Assembly: GCA_038210445.1 (NCBI GenBank) | Contig: JBBQWQ010000014.1 | Coordinates: forward strand, 103,398-167,397 | Direction of reading: 5' to 3' | DNA: 64,000 nt | From: JABFRG01 sp038210445 | GTDB lineage: Bacteria; Myxococcota_A; Polyangia; Polyangiales; Polyangiaceae | In this document: one piece after another, positions 27,210 through 36,139 of the stretch | Position numbering within the stretch: the first letter of the stretch is position 1 | How the letters are laid out: every line of letters starts with the position of its first letter | Notes under the pieces: model-generated | What the model was told of the DNA's origin: nothing | The model's input: only the letters and a program-made list of their open reading frames with translations | Databases searched by the model: none | Program-made: the position numbers and the translations under genes

Positions 27210-27231
27210 TCCACGTCGTCGTCGCCGTCAA
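27210..27231 (+). repeat. Left arm of 22-bp inverted repeat
   Basis: Begins tccacgtcgtcgtcgc and ends cgtcaa. Its exact reverse complement lies at 27573-27594, 341 bp away. Both arms continue with weaker similarity (caaggttcacgtcaacgt against the complement of the GTTGACG words), so the true arms are imperfect and longer. Confidence 0.6.
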
Positions 27232-27572
27232 GGTTCACGTCAACGTTCGCGACGTGCGGCTGCTCGCGAAGACGTCTGTGTTGGTGGCCTTGTGAAGCCA
27301 ATCGCTGCGCCTTCCGCACCGACGTGACAGAGGGAGTTCCTCGCTTCGCTCCTGAGAAACAGGGCGGGTAACCACTCCGTCTCCTTTCGCGGTCACCCTG
27401 AAGCGGAGCGATCGCAACCGCAGAGGGGGTCCCTCGCTTCGCTCGGGATGACTCTTGGTTTCTTCGAGATACTGGCGCACTCCGCGCGTGAGGGCTCGGG
27501 GTGAACGCGAGGCGAACGGAACGGGACGGCTCGGTTCGCGGGTGCGCGTTGACGTTGACGTTGGCGTGGTCT

Positions 27573-27594
27573 TTGACGGCGACGACGACGTGGA
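27573..27594 (-). repeat. Right arm of 22-bp inverted repeat
   Basis: Exact reverse complement of 27210-27231. It sits within a run of gac/gtt words (27548-27600) just before the PanE-like gene. It could bound a small non-coding element; no gene lies between the arms. Confidence 0.6.
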
Positions 27595-27678
27595 CCTGGA
27601 CGTCCGCCGCGTTGACGATTTTCCGGAGCCGCGCATGCCGAGTCGACGAACCCGCCGGGGCTGGTACCCTCCGCGCCC

Positions 27679-28707
27679 ATGAGCAACACGCTTCGAATCG
27701 GAATCGCCGGCGCCGGCGCGGTGGGCTGCTACGTCGGCGGCGTGCTGCAGTCGCTCGGAGCTCACGTGGTCTTCCTCGGGCGCGCGCGGCTCGACGCGGA
27801 GCTGACGACCCACGGGCTCACCCTCTCTTCGTTGGCGGCCGCTGCCGATCGCCGCGTGGCCGCTGCCGACATCCGCTTCGTCACCGAGCCCTCGGGCCTC
27901 GCCGGGTGCAACGTGGTGCTCGTTACCTGCAAGAGCGCGCAGACCGCCGAGGTTGCGGCTTCGCTGGCCAACGTGATCGGCCCCGGCACGGTGGTGATCA
28001 GCTTGCAGAATGGCGTGCGCAACCCGGAGACGCTGCGGCGTGCGCTGCCCGCCTGCCGCGTGCTCGGCGGCATCGTGGGCTTCAACGTGGTGTCCAAGGG
28101 CGAAGGCCGTTTTCGTCAGGCCACCACCGGTCCTCTGGTGTACGAGGCCGACGCCGACGCACGCATCGATGCCCTCTCCGCGCTCCTGCGGCGCGGCAAC
28201 TTCGCTCTCGAGACGCCGCGCGACGTGGTGCCGCTCCAGTGGTCGAAGCTGGTGATGAACCTCAACAACGCGGTGAGCGCGCTCAGCGATCGGCCCACCG
28301 CGGAGCTGCTGTTCGCCTCCGACTACCGGCGCATTCTCGCCGCCATCATGGCCGAGGCGCTGGGCGTTCTCCGGGCGTCTGGCACCCGCACCGCCCGCCT
28401 CGGGGCGTTGCCACCGCGTGTGTTTCCGTTCTTGCTCCGGCTGCCCACGCCGCTCCTCAAGGTGCTGGCGCGGGCGCAGCTCAAGGTGGACCCGGAGGCG
28501 CGCTCGTCGATGTGGGAGGATCTCGCCCAGCGGCGCCTTACCGAGGTCGACTACCTGAACGGCGAGATCGTGCGCCTGGCCGAGCGCGCCAACGTGGCGG
28601 CTCCGCTGAACGCGCGCATCGTCTCCCTCGTGCACGAGGTGGAGCAGGCGAAGACCGGCTCGCCCAAGCTCTCGGCTGCGGCGCTGCGCGAGGCGATGGG
28701 TATCTGA
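27679..28707 (+). CDS. 2-dehydropantoate 2-reductase family protein (ApbA/PanE)
   Basis: 342 residues. PanE reduces 2-dehydropantoate to pantoate with NADPH in coenzyme A synthesis; the wider family has other 2-oxo acid reductases. The N-terminal Rossmann motif is GAGAVGCYVGGVL (residues 10-22), NADPH region VVFLGRARLD, then LVTCKSAQTAEV and SLQNGVRNPETL. The catalytic Lys is in VPLQWSKLVMNLNNAVSAL, and Asn residues follow as in the family. Slightly longer than E. coli PanE (303). It follows the repeat-bearing gap and precedes a thioredoxin-like gene by 52 bp. The exact substrate is not certain. Confidence 0.85.
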   Translation: MSNTLRIGIAGAGAVGCYVGGVLQSLGAHVVFLGRARLDAELTTHGLTLSSLAAAADRRVAAADIRFVTEPSGLAGCNVVLVTCKSAQTAEVAASLANVIGPGTVVISLQNGVRNPETLRRALPACRVLGGIVGFNVVSKGEGRFRQATTGPLVYEADADARIDALSALLRRGNFALETPRDVVPLQWSKLVMNLNNAVSALSDRPTAELLFASDYRRILAAIMAEALGVLRASGTRTARLGALPPRVFPFLLRLPTPLLKVLARAQLKVDPEARSSMWEDLAQRRLTEVDYLNGEIVRLAERANVAAPLNARIVSLVHEVEQAKTGSPKLSAAALREAMGI

Positions 28708-28759
28708 AGGGAAGTCGCCTACTCGCCACGGAGCGCAAAGTGCTCTATGGGTAGTGCCA

Positions 28760-29446
28760 ATGCCCGAACCCTCGAGCGGAACCCCCTCGTCGCCCGCATC
28801 GCTGGCGGCGCATCTGGTCTTCGTGGCCCTCGCTGCGGTGCTCGTTTACAGCTTCGTTTCCGTCGCCAAGGAGGGCGAGGTGCGACGGCGCTGCGCGGCC
28901 ACCTGCCTGCTGAAGCCGGAGTACGCCGGCGCCAACCGCAAGGCGCCAAACTTCAGCCTGAAGGGCATGAAGGGCGAGACCGTGTCGCTCGACGCGTACC
29001 GCGGCAAGGTGGTGGTCCTGAACTTCTGGACCAAGACCTGCGGACCCTGCATGGAAGAGATGCCCGACCTGGTGGAGCTCACGCGGGTGCTCCGAACGCG
29101 CTCCGACGTGGCGGTGGTCACGGTGTCGACCGACGAGGGCCCAGACGACGTTCGCGGCACCCTCAAGGCGCTGCTCAAGGACGAGCCGCCCTTCCCGGTG
29201 GGTTTCGATCCCGACCTCAAAGTCGTCCGCGACAAGTACGGCACGCACCTCTTCCCGGAGACCTGGATCATCGACAAGGAGGGCATCATCCGCGCCCGCT
29301 TCGATGGCCCGCGCGAGTGGACTACCGGCGTGGTCACCGAATTCATCGACCAGATCCGCAGCGGCGGCTACTGCCCCCTGGAAGTCAAAGACGGCGACCG
29401 CAAGGGCACCGGGGCTCAGGTCTGCGAAAGCGTAGCCGGCGGCTAG
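28760..29446 (+). CDS. TlpA/ResA-type membrane-anchored thioredoxin
   Basis: 228 residues from the ATG at 28760 (a GTG lies two codons earlier). One N-terminal helix (LAAHLVFVALAAVLVYSFVSV) would anchor it with the thioredoxin domain outside the cytoplasm. The redox-active pair is C94-GP-C97 (FWTKTCGPCMEEMPDL), preceded by the AhpC/TSA-like APNFSLKGMKGETVSLDAYRGK. The cis-Pro loop is LFPETWIID. Extra Cys residues occur before (RRRCAATC) and after (GGYCPLE, QVCES) the domain. Likely reduces disulfides of exported proteins or cytochrome c apoproteins. Confidence 0.9.
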   Translation: MPEPSSGTPSSPASLAAHLVFVALAAVLVYSFVSVAKEGEVRRRCAATCLLKPEYAGANRKAPNFSLKGMKGETVSLDAYRGKVVVLNFWTKTCGPCMEEMPDLVELTRVLRTRSDVAVVTVSTDEGPDDVRGTLKALLKDEPPFPVGFDPDLKVVRDKYGTHLFPETWIIDKEGIIRARFDGPREWTTGVVTEFIDQIRSGGYCPLEVKDGDRKGTGAQVCESVAGG

Positions 29447-29558
29447 GATACTGGTGTTTTTCGTCAATACCTTCGGGTATTCCGGCGCCTCTCGTGCTCA
29501 CGAACAGGAGTACAGGAGTTCGTTCCGGGTGCGTGCAGATGGCTCGAAGAACGCGCGT

Positions 29559-30584
29559 TTACTCGCCGTGGAAGGCGGCTTGGGTCAGCGTTGCCGGGGG
29601 CGGCGCCACGGCTTCTTCCGGGTGCGTCTTCTTCCAGGCTTCGAGGCGCGCGCGGCTGAGCGCGTCGCGGTCGGCGTAGGGTTGCGGCGCGGCGGCGGTG
29701 GCGGCGAGGTAGGTCGGTAGGTCGACCACCTGGTAGCCCGGGCGGCTCGGCTGCGTCTCGTCGTAGGCGCGGCTCTCGAGCCAGCGCAGGAGCTCGTCGA
29801 GCACCTTGACGGTAGACCACTTGACGTCGTGCAGGAGCACGATGCCACCGTTCGAATAGTCGAGCTGGCCCTTGAGCTCGGCGGTCATCTTCTCGGGATC
29901 GCCGCGCAGCATGTCGTGGGCCTCAATGCTCCACAGCACCAGCTCGAGGTGGTGGTCCTGCACCAGCTTCTGCGCGGTGAGGTCGAGATCGCCGAAGGGC
30001 GGTCGGAAGAAGGTGGGACGCGCGCCAGTGACGCGCTCGATGGCGGCGCCGGAGTCGTCGAGCTCGCCCAGCACCTCGCTGCCGGAGAGGTCGCGCAGCC
30101 GCCGATGCATGAACGTGTGGTTGCCCACCAGGTGACCCTGTTCGACGATCATCTTGGCCGCGTCGCGAATGTGCCCGGCCCTGTGCGACGTGCCTTCGAG
30201 GTAGCTGCCGATGAGAAAGAAGGTGCCCCGCACCTTGTGCTGCCGCAGCACGCGCAGGAGTGCGGGCGTGGTTCGCGGCCCCGGCCCGTCGTCGAAGGTG
30301 AAGGTCACCAGGCGGCGACCGTCGCCCGGTTGATGGTGCGGGCCCTCTGCCAGGAGCCACGCTCGCTGAAGATCGCAGGTCGGGTTGAGGCGCGTTGCCT
30401 CGCTCAGTTGCTCCACCGGGGGCGGCCGTGGATCGTCCACGATGTCGGAGGTGCCTGGCGTTCGGAGCGCCTCGGTTGCGCTTGGCAGAGGAAGCGACGG
30501 AAGCGGTAAATCCCCGCGCAATCCTAGATAACTGCCAGCGCCGAGGGCGAGCAGAGGAAGCCATGCACGGAGTCCGAGAGCCAT
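29559..30584 (-). CDS. Polysaccharide deacetylase (NodB domain), membrane-anchored or secreted
   Basis: 341 residues from the ATG at 30584 that begins a signal/anchor (MALGLRAWLPLLALGAGSYLGL); a longer frame to 30719 has no signal and is not chosen. The NodB motifs are complete: TFTFDDGPG with D98/D99, metal-binding H156 and H160 (HLVGNHTFMH), RPPFGDLD, and the distal DMLRGD and IVLLHDVK motifs. The family removes N-acetyl groups from peptidoglycan, chitin or other polysaccharides using a metal. Divergent from the VWA lipoprotein, with a 190-bp gap. Confidence 0.93.
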   Translation of the reverse strand: MALGLRAWLPLLALGAGSYLGLRGDLPLPSLPLPSATEALRTPGTSDIVDDPRPPPVEQLSEATRLNPTCDLQRAWLLAEGPHHQPGDGRRLVTFTFDDGPGPRTTPALLRVLRQHKVRGTFFLIGSYLEGTSHRAGHIRDAAKMIVEQGHLVGNHTFMHRRLRDLSGSEVLGELDDSGAAIERVTGARPTFFRPPFGDLDLTAQKLVQDHHLELVLWSIEAHDMLRGDPEKMTAELKGQLDYSNGGIVLLHDVKWSTVKVLDELLRWLESRAYDETQPSRPGYQVVDLPTYLAATAAAPQPYADRDALSRARLEAWKKTHPEEAVAPPPATLTQAAFHGE

Positions 30585-30774
30585 CGGGCGCGATCGTATG
30601 AAAGGCGAAAGCGGCGGGCCAAGAAGGTCGCTTATGCAAGCGTCAATGGATGGGCGGCGATCCAGGTGCAGACCACTGGATTTTGCTCCGCGTGGAATCC
30701 GTTCCAGCTTTCTCGTCACGCAGAAATTCTACGAGGTGGGTGGTCAACGGAGCCGCAGCGGGTAGATTGAAGCG

Positions 30775-31668
30775 ATGCGATTCCTTCCCCTCGCCTTCGC
30801 CGGAACCGTCATCGCAGTCGCCGCTTGTGGTGGCGACGACCCTCCGAGCAACACCTTCGGCGACGGCGGCGAGAGCTCCAGCGGCTCCAGCGGCTCCAGT
30901 GGTTCGAGCGGCTCCAGCGGCCTCTTCGGCGACGCCGGCAGCAGCGGCGGCAAAGACGCAGCGAGCGACAACGAGTGTCGTCAGATGGACATCGTGTTCA
31001 TCGTCGACAACTCCGGATCCATGTCGCAGGAGCAAGCTGCGCTCAAGGCGAACTTTCCCAAGTTCATCAAGGTCATCGAGGACTACCGCACGAAGAGCGG
31101 AGCGCAGCTCGATTATCGCGTTGCCGTGACCAGCACCGACACCGGCGATCGCGGCTTGTTTCGTACCACCGGCGCCGTCGCCCGTCAGTGGCTCGAGCGC
31201 ACCGACGCCAACGTCACCACCGTCTTCGGCCAGCGCGCCGAGATGGGCATCGGCGGAAGCGGCGACGAGATGCCGCTCGAGACCCTCAAGCTCTCGCTGG
31301 TCGATCGCATCGCCGACAAAGGCAATGGCGCGTTCGTGCGCAAGGACGCGCTCCTCGCCATCGTGGTGCTCACCGACGAAGACGTGCTCGGGGTGCGCAA
31401 CAAGACCGCCGCGGCCTACATCACCGACCTCGACGGCGTGAAAGAAGGCAAGCGCGAGCGCTGGGCCTCGGCGGTCATCGCTGGGCCGCAGAACCCGGGC
31501 TCGAGTTGCGCTGCGGAAGATGCCAGGCAGCTCCGCACGTTCACCACCGGTGTGGGCGCCAATGCGGTGCAGAGCTCCATCTGCGACGCCGATCTCTCGG
31601 GCGCGCTCCTCAAGGCCGTCGAGACCTTCAGCGCCGCTTGCAAGACCTTCAACGGCGGCCCCAAGTAA
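30775..31668 (+). CDS. Lipoprotein with von Willebrand factor A domain
   Basis: 297 residues. Lipobox VAACG after MRFLPLAFAGTVIA, then a striking Ser/Gly linker (SSSGSSGSSGSSGSSG). The VWA domain starts MDIVFIVDNSGSMSQEQ, with a complete MIDAS signature DxSxS, and ends with FTTGVGANAVQSSICDADLSGALLKAVETF. MIDAS domains bind a divalent cation and a protein ligand; adhesion or envelope assembly is possible. Cys residues in DNECRQ, PGSSCAAED, SSICDAD and AACKTF suggest disulfides. Convergent with the GH113-like gene. Confidence 0.88.
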   Translation: MRFLPLAFAGTVIAVAACGGDDPPSNTFGDGGESSSGSSGSSGSSGSSGLFGDAGSSGGKDAASDNECRQMDIVFIVDNSGSMSQEQAALKANFPKFIKVIEDYRTKSGAQLDYRVAVTSTDTGDRGLFRTTGAVARQWLERTDANVTTVFGQRAEMGIGGSGDEMPLETLKLSLVDRIADKGNGAFVRKDALLAIVVLTDEDVLGVRNKTAAAYITDLDGVKEGKRERWASAVIAGPQNPGSSCAAEDARQLRTFTTGVGANAVQSSICDADLSGALLKAVETFSAACKTFNGGPK

Positions 31669-31682
31669 ACGCGAGCTCAGCG

Positions 31683-32816
31683 TCAGGGTGCCGGTGCCGG
31701 TCCTTCGTAGAGGCCCGGCACCGCTGCTTTGTGGGCAAACGGCAGCAGCGCTGCGGCCTCCGAGGCCCAGCGCGCGCGAAACGCGTCGCGCATCACCAGC
31801 TCGCTCTGCTTGCCGCGCGGCGAGAAACCCCATTCGGCCTCTTGCGATACGTCGTCTGGGTCGGCGTACACGCGCCACACGAAGAAGCCGGCGAAGGCGG
31901 GCTCCTCTAGGAGCGGGCCCAGCAGCCCGGCGTAGGCGTCGGCCTGCGCCTTCTGGTCCACCACCACGTTCTTCATGGCGTCGGGCCACTCCCAGGGTTT
32001 TACCGCCGGGTCTTTGCGCGTGGTGTAGCCAATTTCCGTGAACAATACAGGCTTTTGCCAGTTGCTCGCGAGCTTCTGCACGCGCGCGCGGACCCGCTCA
32101 CCACCTTCGCGGAGCGTGCGCAGGTCGGCGCCGTCATGGTCGGCAAGCGGGTAAAAGGCGTTGATGCCGATGACGTCGACGTCGCCCAAGATGACCGTGT
32201 CGTCCACGTCGTCCCAGTTGGCCGAGTAGGTAAGGGGACCCTTGTAGATTGCACGCACATCGCGAATCAGCGACGAAAAACTGGGCGCGCGCGTGCTGGT
32301 GACCCACGAGCGCAGCTCCACGCCCACCGAAAGAAGATCGACCTGGTTCTCGGCCGCGACCTTGGCCCACCCCTTGAGGAACGCGCCGTAGCTCTCGCTC
32401 CAGCGGCGCCAGCCAGCGTCGGTCTGGGGGTCGATGAGCGCGCGCCACTCGCCCGACTCGACCCACAGGTGCGGCACCAGCATTACCGAGAGGCCTCGCG
32501 CGTGGGCCTGACGAATGGCCTGCGCCACCGCCTTCTTATTCTCTTCGAAGGGCGCCTCGAAGGAAGGGTCGACGCCGTAGCCGGCGAGGCTGCCGACGCG
32601 GCCGAAGGGCGTGAGCGCGATCCACCGCGCGCCCATCTGCTTTGCTTCGCCCAGGGTGCGACGATAGGGCTCGGAGCCGTAGCCCTTGCCCGGATGATAG
32701 GCGTTCTCGATGGGTCCCACCGTGATGCCGCGAACGCCGGTGAGCGCCTTTGCCGGCACCACCGAAAGCAACGCAGCCGTCACGATACACGCCACGGAAC
32801 CAGGGTCCAAACGCAT
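31683..32816 (-). CDS. GH113-like (beta-mannanase-type) glycoside hydrolase, secreted
   Basis: 377 residues, ATG at 32816. Signal peptide MRLDPGSVACIVTAALLSVVPAKA. The TIM-barrel strands read through GARWIALTPFGRVG, LSVMLVPHLWVESGEW, VDLLSVGVELRSW and VDVIGINAFYPLAD. Candidate acid/base Glu167 (SVGVELRS) and nucleophile Glu261 (PVLFTEIGYTT) sit at the ends of strands 4 and 7, as in clan GH-A and family GH113. Substrate is probably a beta-linked mannan or related glycan, by family only. It lies downstream of the OLD gene on the same strand with a 38-bp gap. Confidence 0.82.
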   Translation of the reverse strand: MRLDPGSVACIVTAALLSVVPAKALTGVRGITVGPIENAYHPGKGYGSEPYRRTLGEAKQMGARWIALTPFGRVGSLAGYGVDPSFEAPFEENKKAVAQAIRQAHARGLSVMLVPHLWVESGEWRALIDPQTDAGWRRWSESYGAFLKGWAKVAAENQVDLLSVGVELRSWVTSTRAPSFSSLIRDVRAIYKGPLTYSANWDDVDDTVILGDVDVIGINAFYPLADHDGADLRTLREGGERVRARVQKLASNWQKPVLFTEIGYTTRKDPAVKPWEWPDAMKNVVVDQKAQADAYAGLLGPLLEEPAFAGFFVWRVYADPDDVSQEAEWGFSPRGKQSELVMRDAFRARWASEAAALLPFAHKAAVPGLYEGPAPAP

Positions 32817-32854
32817 AGCGCGCTTCTAGCACGCTCTACGCCACCAAGGAGCGG

Positions 32855-34834
32855 CTAGCTCACTGTCCCACGGGCTGCAACCGTTAGTCCCTTAAGACCC
32901 AGGTTGATTGTACCGCGGACAGTTCCGGGCGGGATCAGCATATTCAGCAGCTTCAATATATCTGGCGGTATCAGCGCGCCTGGGTCTCCGAGTTTGTTGG
33001 GGTCTGCTCGGCTCACGATGTCCTCCAGGCTTCCCCGAAGTCCCTTCCAACGCGCCATCTTCCTCAGTCCCTCAAGTATCCGCCGAGCGCGGTCCTTCCC
33101 TCGGTGAAAGACCGCCGGAGCTTCGCGAACCTCGTTCCGGGCCTGCTTGGTGGCTTCCCTGTCGGTCAATGCCTTGTGGTCAGCGTCGGCCCGTCGCCAG
33201 AATGTCGTTCGCCCATCGATCGCAGCGTCCTCCAGCTTTTGATCCTTATCAACGAACGCTATCAAACTTTCAAGGTCCGCTCGCAGTTGCGTTTCGTCAT
33301 CTTGTTTGCCGTCGGAAATCCATCCCGCGAGCAGGGGAGCATCCAGAAAAAGTGATTCAATCGAATGACGCGTCCAGGTGGACTCCACGAGAGTGAGAGC
33401 GCCACCTCCCTCAGTACGCTTCTTCAGGCCCGGTGTTCGCGTGTAGTCCCGGTCGAGCAACAGCGCGACGAGAACAGGGTCGCCCGCGAGCTTGGGGAAC
33501 ACCTTCGGAGAGAGTGTGTGCACGAGCGTCGACGCCGCGCCCGCGTTGCCGGAGCCGTCGAGTGAGCACGGTACGAAGCGACGCCACTCGCGCATTCTAT
33601 CGTCATCAACACGAAAAAGGAGTCGCGCGCACGCATCCAAGAAGGCGTAGTCGCTTGGCCCTTCATGAAAAATGATCCTGCGTGACGCAAGCATGTTCAG
33701 TGCTGTAAACGGCTCAAGATCGGCAATGTCTTCCAGGGCGCCAATGACAGAGCGATCGTCTTCGAGCTCAACGACGCGGTCCTGGACGCGGTCGACGGAA
33801 AGAAGTCTCGCGCCGAGGCGACCCAATCGATTGATCATCTCAACAGAATGAGTCGCAAGGGCCATCTGGAACCCGAACTCGCGAGCCAGCTTCACCAGTT
33901 CTTCGGCAACGTTGCCTTGGAGCCGAGGATGCAGATGAGCCTCCGGCTCGTCCAGGAGGAAGGTGGGAACAGAGGCGAGCGGTGAACCCAGTCGGCTTGC
34001 CCGGACCGAATCCATGGCGGCGTATAGCGCGACCATGGCAATTAGGCCCGTTCCTGCAGCTGAGATCTCCAGCTCTCCGTTGGTGTCCCTGAATGTTACG
34101 CGTAGACTCTCGACGTTTTCAGCTTCGTTCATCGTTGTGCGAGAGAGAAGCTCTGCGCCCAAAGTACGCTTCAGAAAGCTATTCAGTCGTTCGAACCCGT
34201 TTGCGTCTAGTCGCGATACTAGATTGCGAACGATGTGGCTCTGGTCACCACTGCCCAGTAGACGGTTGACAAGCGGTCTGGATCGATGCTCCTCGCGACT
34301 GGTCACCCCGTAGAACGCAGGGACAAATATCGAAGTGGGCCGGGCTTGTCGCAGATCTTCTCGAAGCTGACTCGTTCTCTTCTTCGACTTCGCAGGGAAT
34401 GCGCTGGCGCGAGCAGCGATGCTCTGGCTCTCGACACTCACGTCCAGCAAGAGTTGCGCGTTGCGCCCGCTGGACAGTTTTACCGAGAGTGCATCGATCG
34501 CACTAAACTCGTCGAGCACCAGCGATATCCGCAAGAACGTCTTCCCCGGTCCAATCTCGTCGGTGAACAATTGGCGCCACTCGGAAAGCGAAGACAGCCG
34601 CGACGGATCGGTCACTACCAGGCCCGAGCAAACCTCAATCGATTTATTCTTCAGCACGGGACTGGAGCTTGGGCTGGCCAACGCCAGCTCCAACGCGTCG
34701 CAGGCCAGGCGCACTGCTTGGAGGAGAGAGCTCTTGCCAGAGCTGTTCTTGCCCACGATTCCGGTGATTTCGCCGAGGTCGACGGAGAGTTTCTTGAATC
34801 CGCGAAAGCCCTCGATCTCGATTCTGCGTAGCAT
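32855..34834 (-). CDS. OLD-family ATPase/TOPRIM nuclease
   Basis: 659 residues, ATG at 34834. An SMC/RecF-like ABC ATPase is complete: MLRRIEIEGFRGFKKLSVDL, Walker A GKNSSGKSS (28-36), signature-like ISAAGTG (258-264), Walker B FLLDEPEAHLHPR (292-304) and the H-loop ATHS (327-330). The C-terminal TOPRIM has Glu391 (HEGPSDYAF) and D461/D463 (LLLDRDYTR). OLD proteins are DNA nucleases, often anti-phage (P2 Old, GajA of Gabija). No GajB-like helicase or other partner is adjacent. A sampled line has ~57 % GC against ~72 % in the next gene, suggesting transfer. Role in defence is inferred. Confidence 0.88.
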   Translation of the reverse strand: MLRRIEIEGFRGFKKLSVDLGEITGIVGKNSSGKSSLLQAVRLACDALELALASPSSSPVLKNKSIEVCSGLVVTDPSRLSSLSEWRQLFTDEIGPGKTFLRISLVLDEFSAIDALSVKLSSGRNAQLLLDVSVESQSIAARASAFPAKSKKRTSQLREDLRQARPTSIFVPAFYGVTSREEHRSRPLVNRLLGSGDQSHIVRNLVSRLDANGFERLNSFLKRTLGAELLSRTTMNEAENVESLRVTFRDTNGELEISAAGTGLIAMVALYAAMDSVRASRLGSPLASVPTFLLDEPEAHLHPRLQGNVAEELVKLAREFGFQMALATHSVEMINRLGRLGARLLSVDRVQDRVVELEDDRSVIGALEDIADLEPFTALNMLASRRIIFHEGPSDYAFLDACARLLFRVDDDRMREWRRFVPCSLDGSGNAGAASTLVHTLSPKVFPKLAGDPVLVALLLDRDYTRTPGLKKRTEGGGALTLVESTWTRHSIESLFLDAPLLAGWISDGKQDDETQLRADLESLIAFVDKDQKLEDAAIDGRTTFWRRADADHKALTDREATKQARNEVREAPAVFHRGKDRARRILEGLRKMARWKGLRGSLEDIVSRADPNKLGDPGALIPPDILKLLNMLIPPGTVRGTINLGLKGLTVAARGTVS

Positions 34835-34890
34835 TGGAGAATGATACCCGAAAGTGACCTTCGTTGACGACCGTTGACCCGTGGCGTCTT

Positions 34891-36093
34891 CTACCCGGCC
34901 ACCAGCACGATGCGCGTGACCTCGGGGGGCGCCTGGATGCGCGCCGGCGGGCCCACTACGCCGAAGCCGCGGTTCACGTACAGCGTGGTGGCGCCCACCT
35001 GGTAGCGGCCGGAAACGTACTTGTGCACGAAGTCGATGGGGCGAAAGCCAGGGTTCACCTGGCCGCCATGGGTGTGGCCGCTGAGCTGCAACGCGAAGCC
35101 TTCGGGGCTCCAGTCGATGGCGTCGGGCTGGTGGGCCAGCAGAATGCGCGGCACGTCGGGCGGCAGGTTCTCGATGGCCTTTTCGAACAGCGGGCCGGTT
35201 CCGCCGTAGCGCGCGCCGCTCAAGTCGTCGACGCCTACCAGCGCGATGCCGCCTTCGTCCTTTCGGAGCATCTCGCTTTCGTTCACGAGCACGCGCACCC
35301 CGCCCTTGCCCATGCCGCTGCGCACCGCCTCGCCGCCGGCGAAGTGATCGTGGTTGCCGAGGATGCCGTAGACCCCGTCGCGAAACGGCAGATCGCGCAG
35401 CTTGCGCGCCAAAAGGCCAGTAAACCCCGCGTGGGAGTCCATGAGATCGCCGGTGGCCACCAGCACGTCGCCCTTGGCCCGCCGCACCACCTCGAAGCCG
35501 AGCTCGAGCTCGGCCTCGTCGATGAACGACCCCACGTGGATGTCGGAGATCTGCACGATGGTGTAGCCGTCGAGCTTGCGCGAGAGCCCTGGGATTTTCA
35601 CCACCACTTCTTCCAGGCGAAAATCGTGGCGACCGCGGACCATGCCCCAGCCGAGGAGCGAAGCGCTGGCGCCGTATGCAAGGGCTCCCGCGGCGCGCTC
35701 GAGCACGATGCGCCGGGTCACGGGCGCGGGCGCCGTCACAGGCGCGGGTTCAGGCTCGGGCGCAGTCACAGGCTCGGCGACTTTGGTTGTGCGGCGGGGG
35801 CCGAACCAGCGCACAGGGAGGAAGAAGAGCCCGAAGCGCGCCATCGCGAGCAACACGCTGCCGAGCACTGCCACCGAGAGCTCCAGCATCGTGAAGGCCG
35901 ACACCAGCGCCAAGCTCGGGCTCAAGACGTGCTCGCGCGCGACCGCGCGTACGCTGGCCGGAAGGACCGCCAAGACCCCGAGCACGCCATAGAGCACGCG
36001 TGGCGGAAGGCGCGGAAAAACTCGCCGCGCCCAGCGAGCGATGAACAGGTGCGCCAGCGAGGACACGACCAGGAGACCCAGGAACAAACGCAC
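34891..36093 (-). CDS. Membrane metallophosphoesterase (YkuE/YaeI-like)
   Basis: 400 residues from a GTG at 36093. The N-terminal ~105 residues hold about three or four membrane helices (MRLFLGLLVVSSLAHLFIA, LYGVLGVLAVLPASV, LVSAFTMLELSVAVLGSVLLAMA), then a Pro/Ala/Glu/Val linker. A second hydrophobic segment follows at AAGALAYGASASLLGWGMV. The calcineurin-type domain has all metal motifs: QISDIHVGSF, ATGDLMDSH, GILGNHDHF, LLAHQPD and SGHTHGGQ. Relatives hydrolyse UDP-diacylglucosamine or other phosphoesters. Substrate here unknown. Confidence 0.9.
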   Translation of the reverse strand: MRLFLGLLVVSSLAHLFIARWARRVFPRLPPRVLYGVLGVLAVLPASVRAVAREHVLSPSLALVSAFTMLELSVAVLGSVLLAMARFGLFFLPVRWFGPRRTTKVAEPVTAPEPEPAPVTAPAPVTRRIVLERAAGALAYGASASLLGWGMVRGRHDFRLEEVVVKIPGLSRKLDGYTIVQISDIHVGSFIDEAELELGFEVVRRAKGDVLVATGDLMDSHAGFTGLLARKLRDLPFRDGVYGILGNHDHFAGGEAVRSGMGKGGVRVLVNESEMLRKDEGGIALVGVDDLSGARYGGTGPLFEKAIENLPPDVPRILLAHQPDAIDWSPEGFALQLSGHTHGGQVNPGFRPIDFVHKYVSGRYQVGATTLYVNRGFGVVGPPARIQAPPEVTRIVLVAG

Positions 36094-36139
36094 CGGCGCA
36101 TCATACGCCCCTCCGCGCGCTTCCCTTCCATCATTCCCG

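Larger units (their letters stand above)
27162..27678. other. Gene-free 517-bp stretch carrying short repeats
   Basis: No convincing coding frame is present; long open frames here are Arg/Thr-rich shadows. The stretch holds a perfect 22-bp inverted pair (27210-27231 and 27573-27594), GTTGACG-type tandem words near 27548-27564, and two copies of a word close to cctcgcttcgctc (27337-27349 and 27432-27444), of which the second reads on into gggatgac. The latter resembles dispersed repeats that generate spurious peptides such as IPSEARDP. The promoter of the PanE-like gene (27679) must also be here, but no clear -35/-10 pair was seen. Confidence 0.5.

Noticed and set aside
27235..28635. 466-codon minus-strand frame over the PanE-like gene and gap
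   Set aside because: Contains repeat-derived peptide text and is antisense to a conserved reductase.
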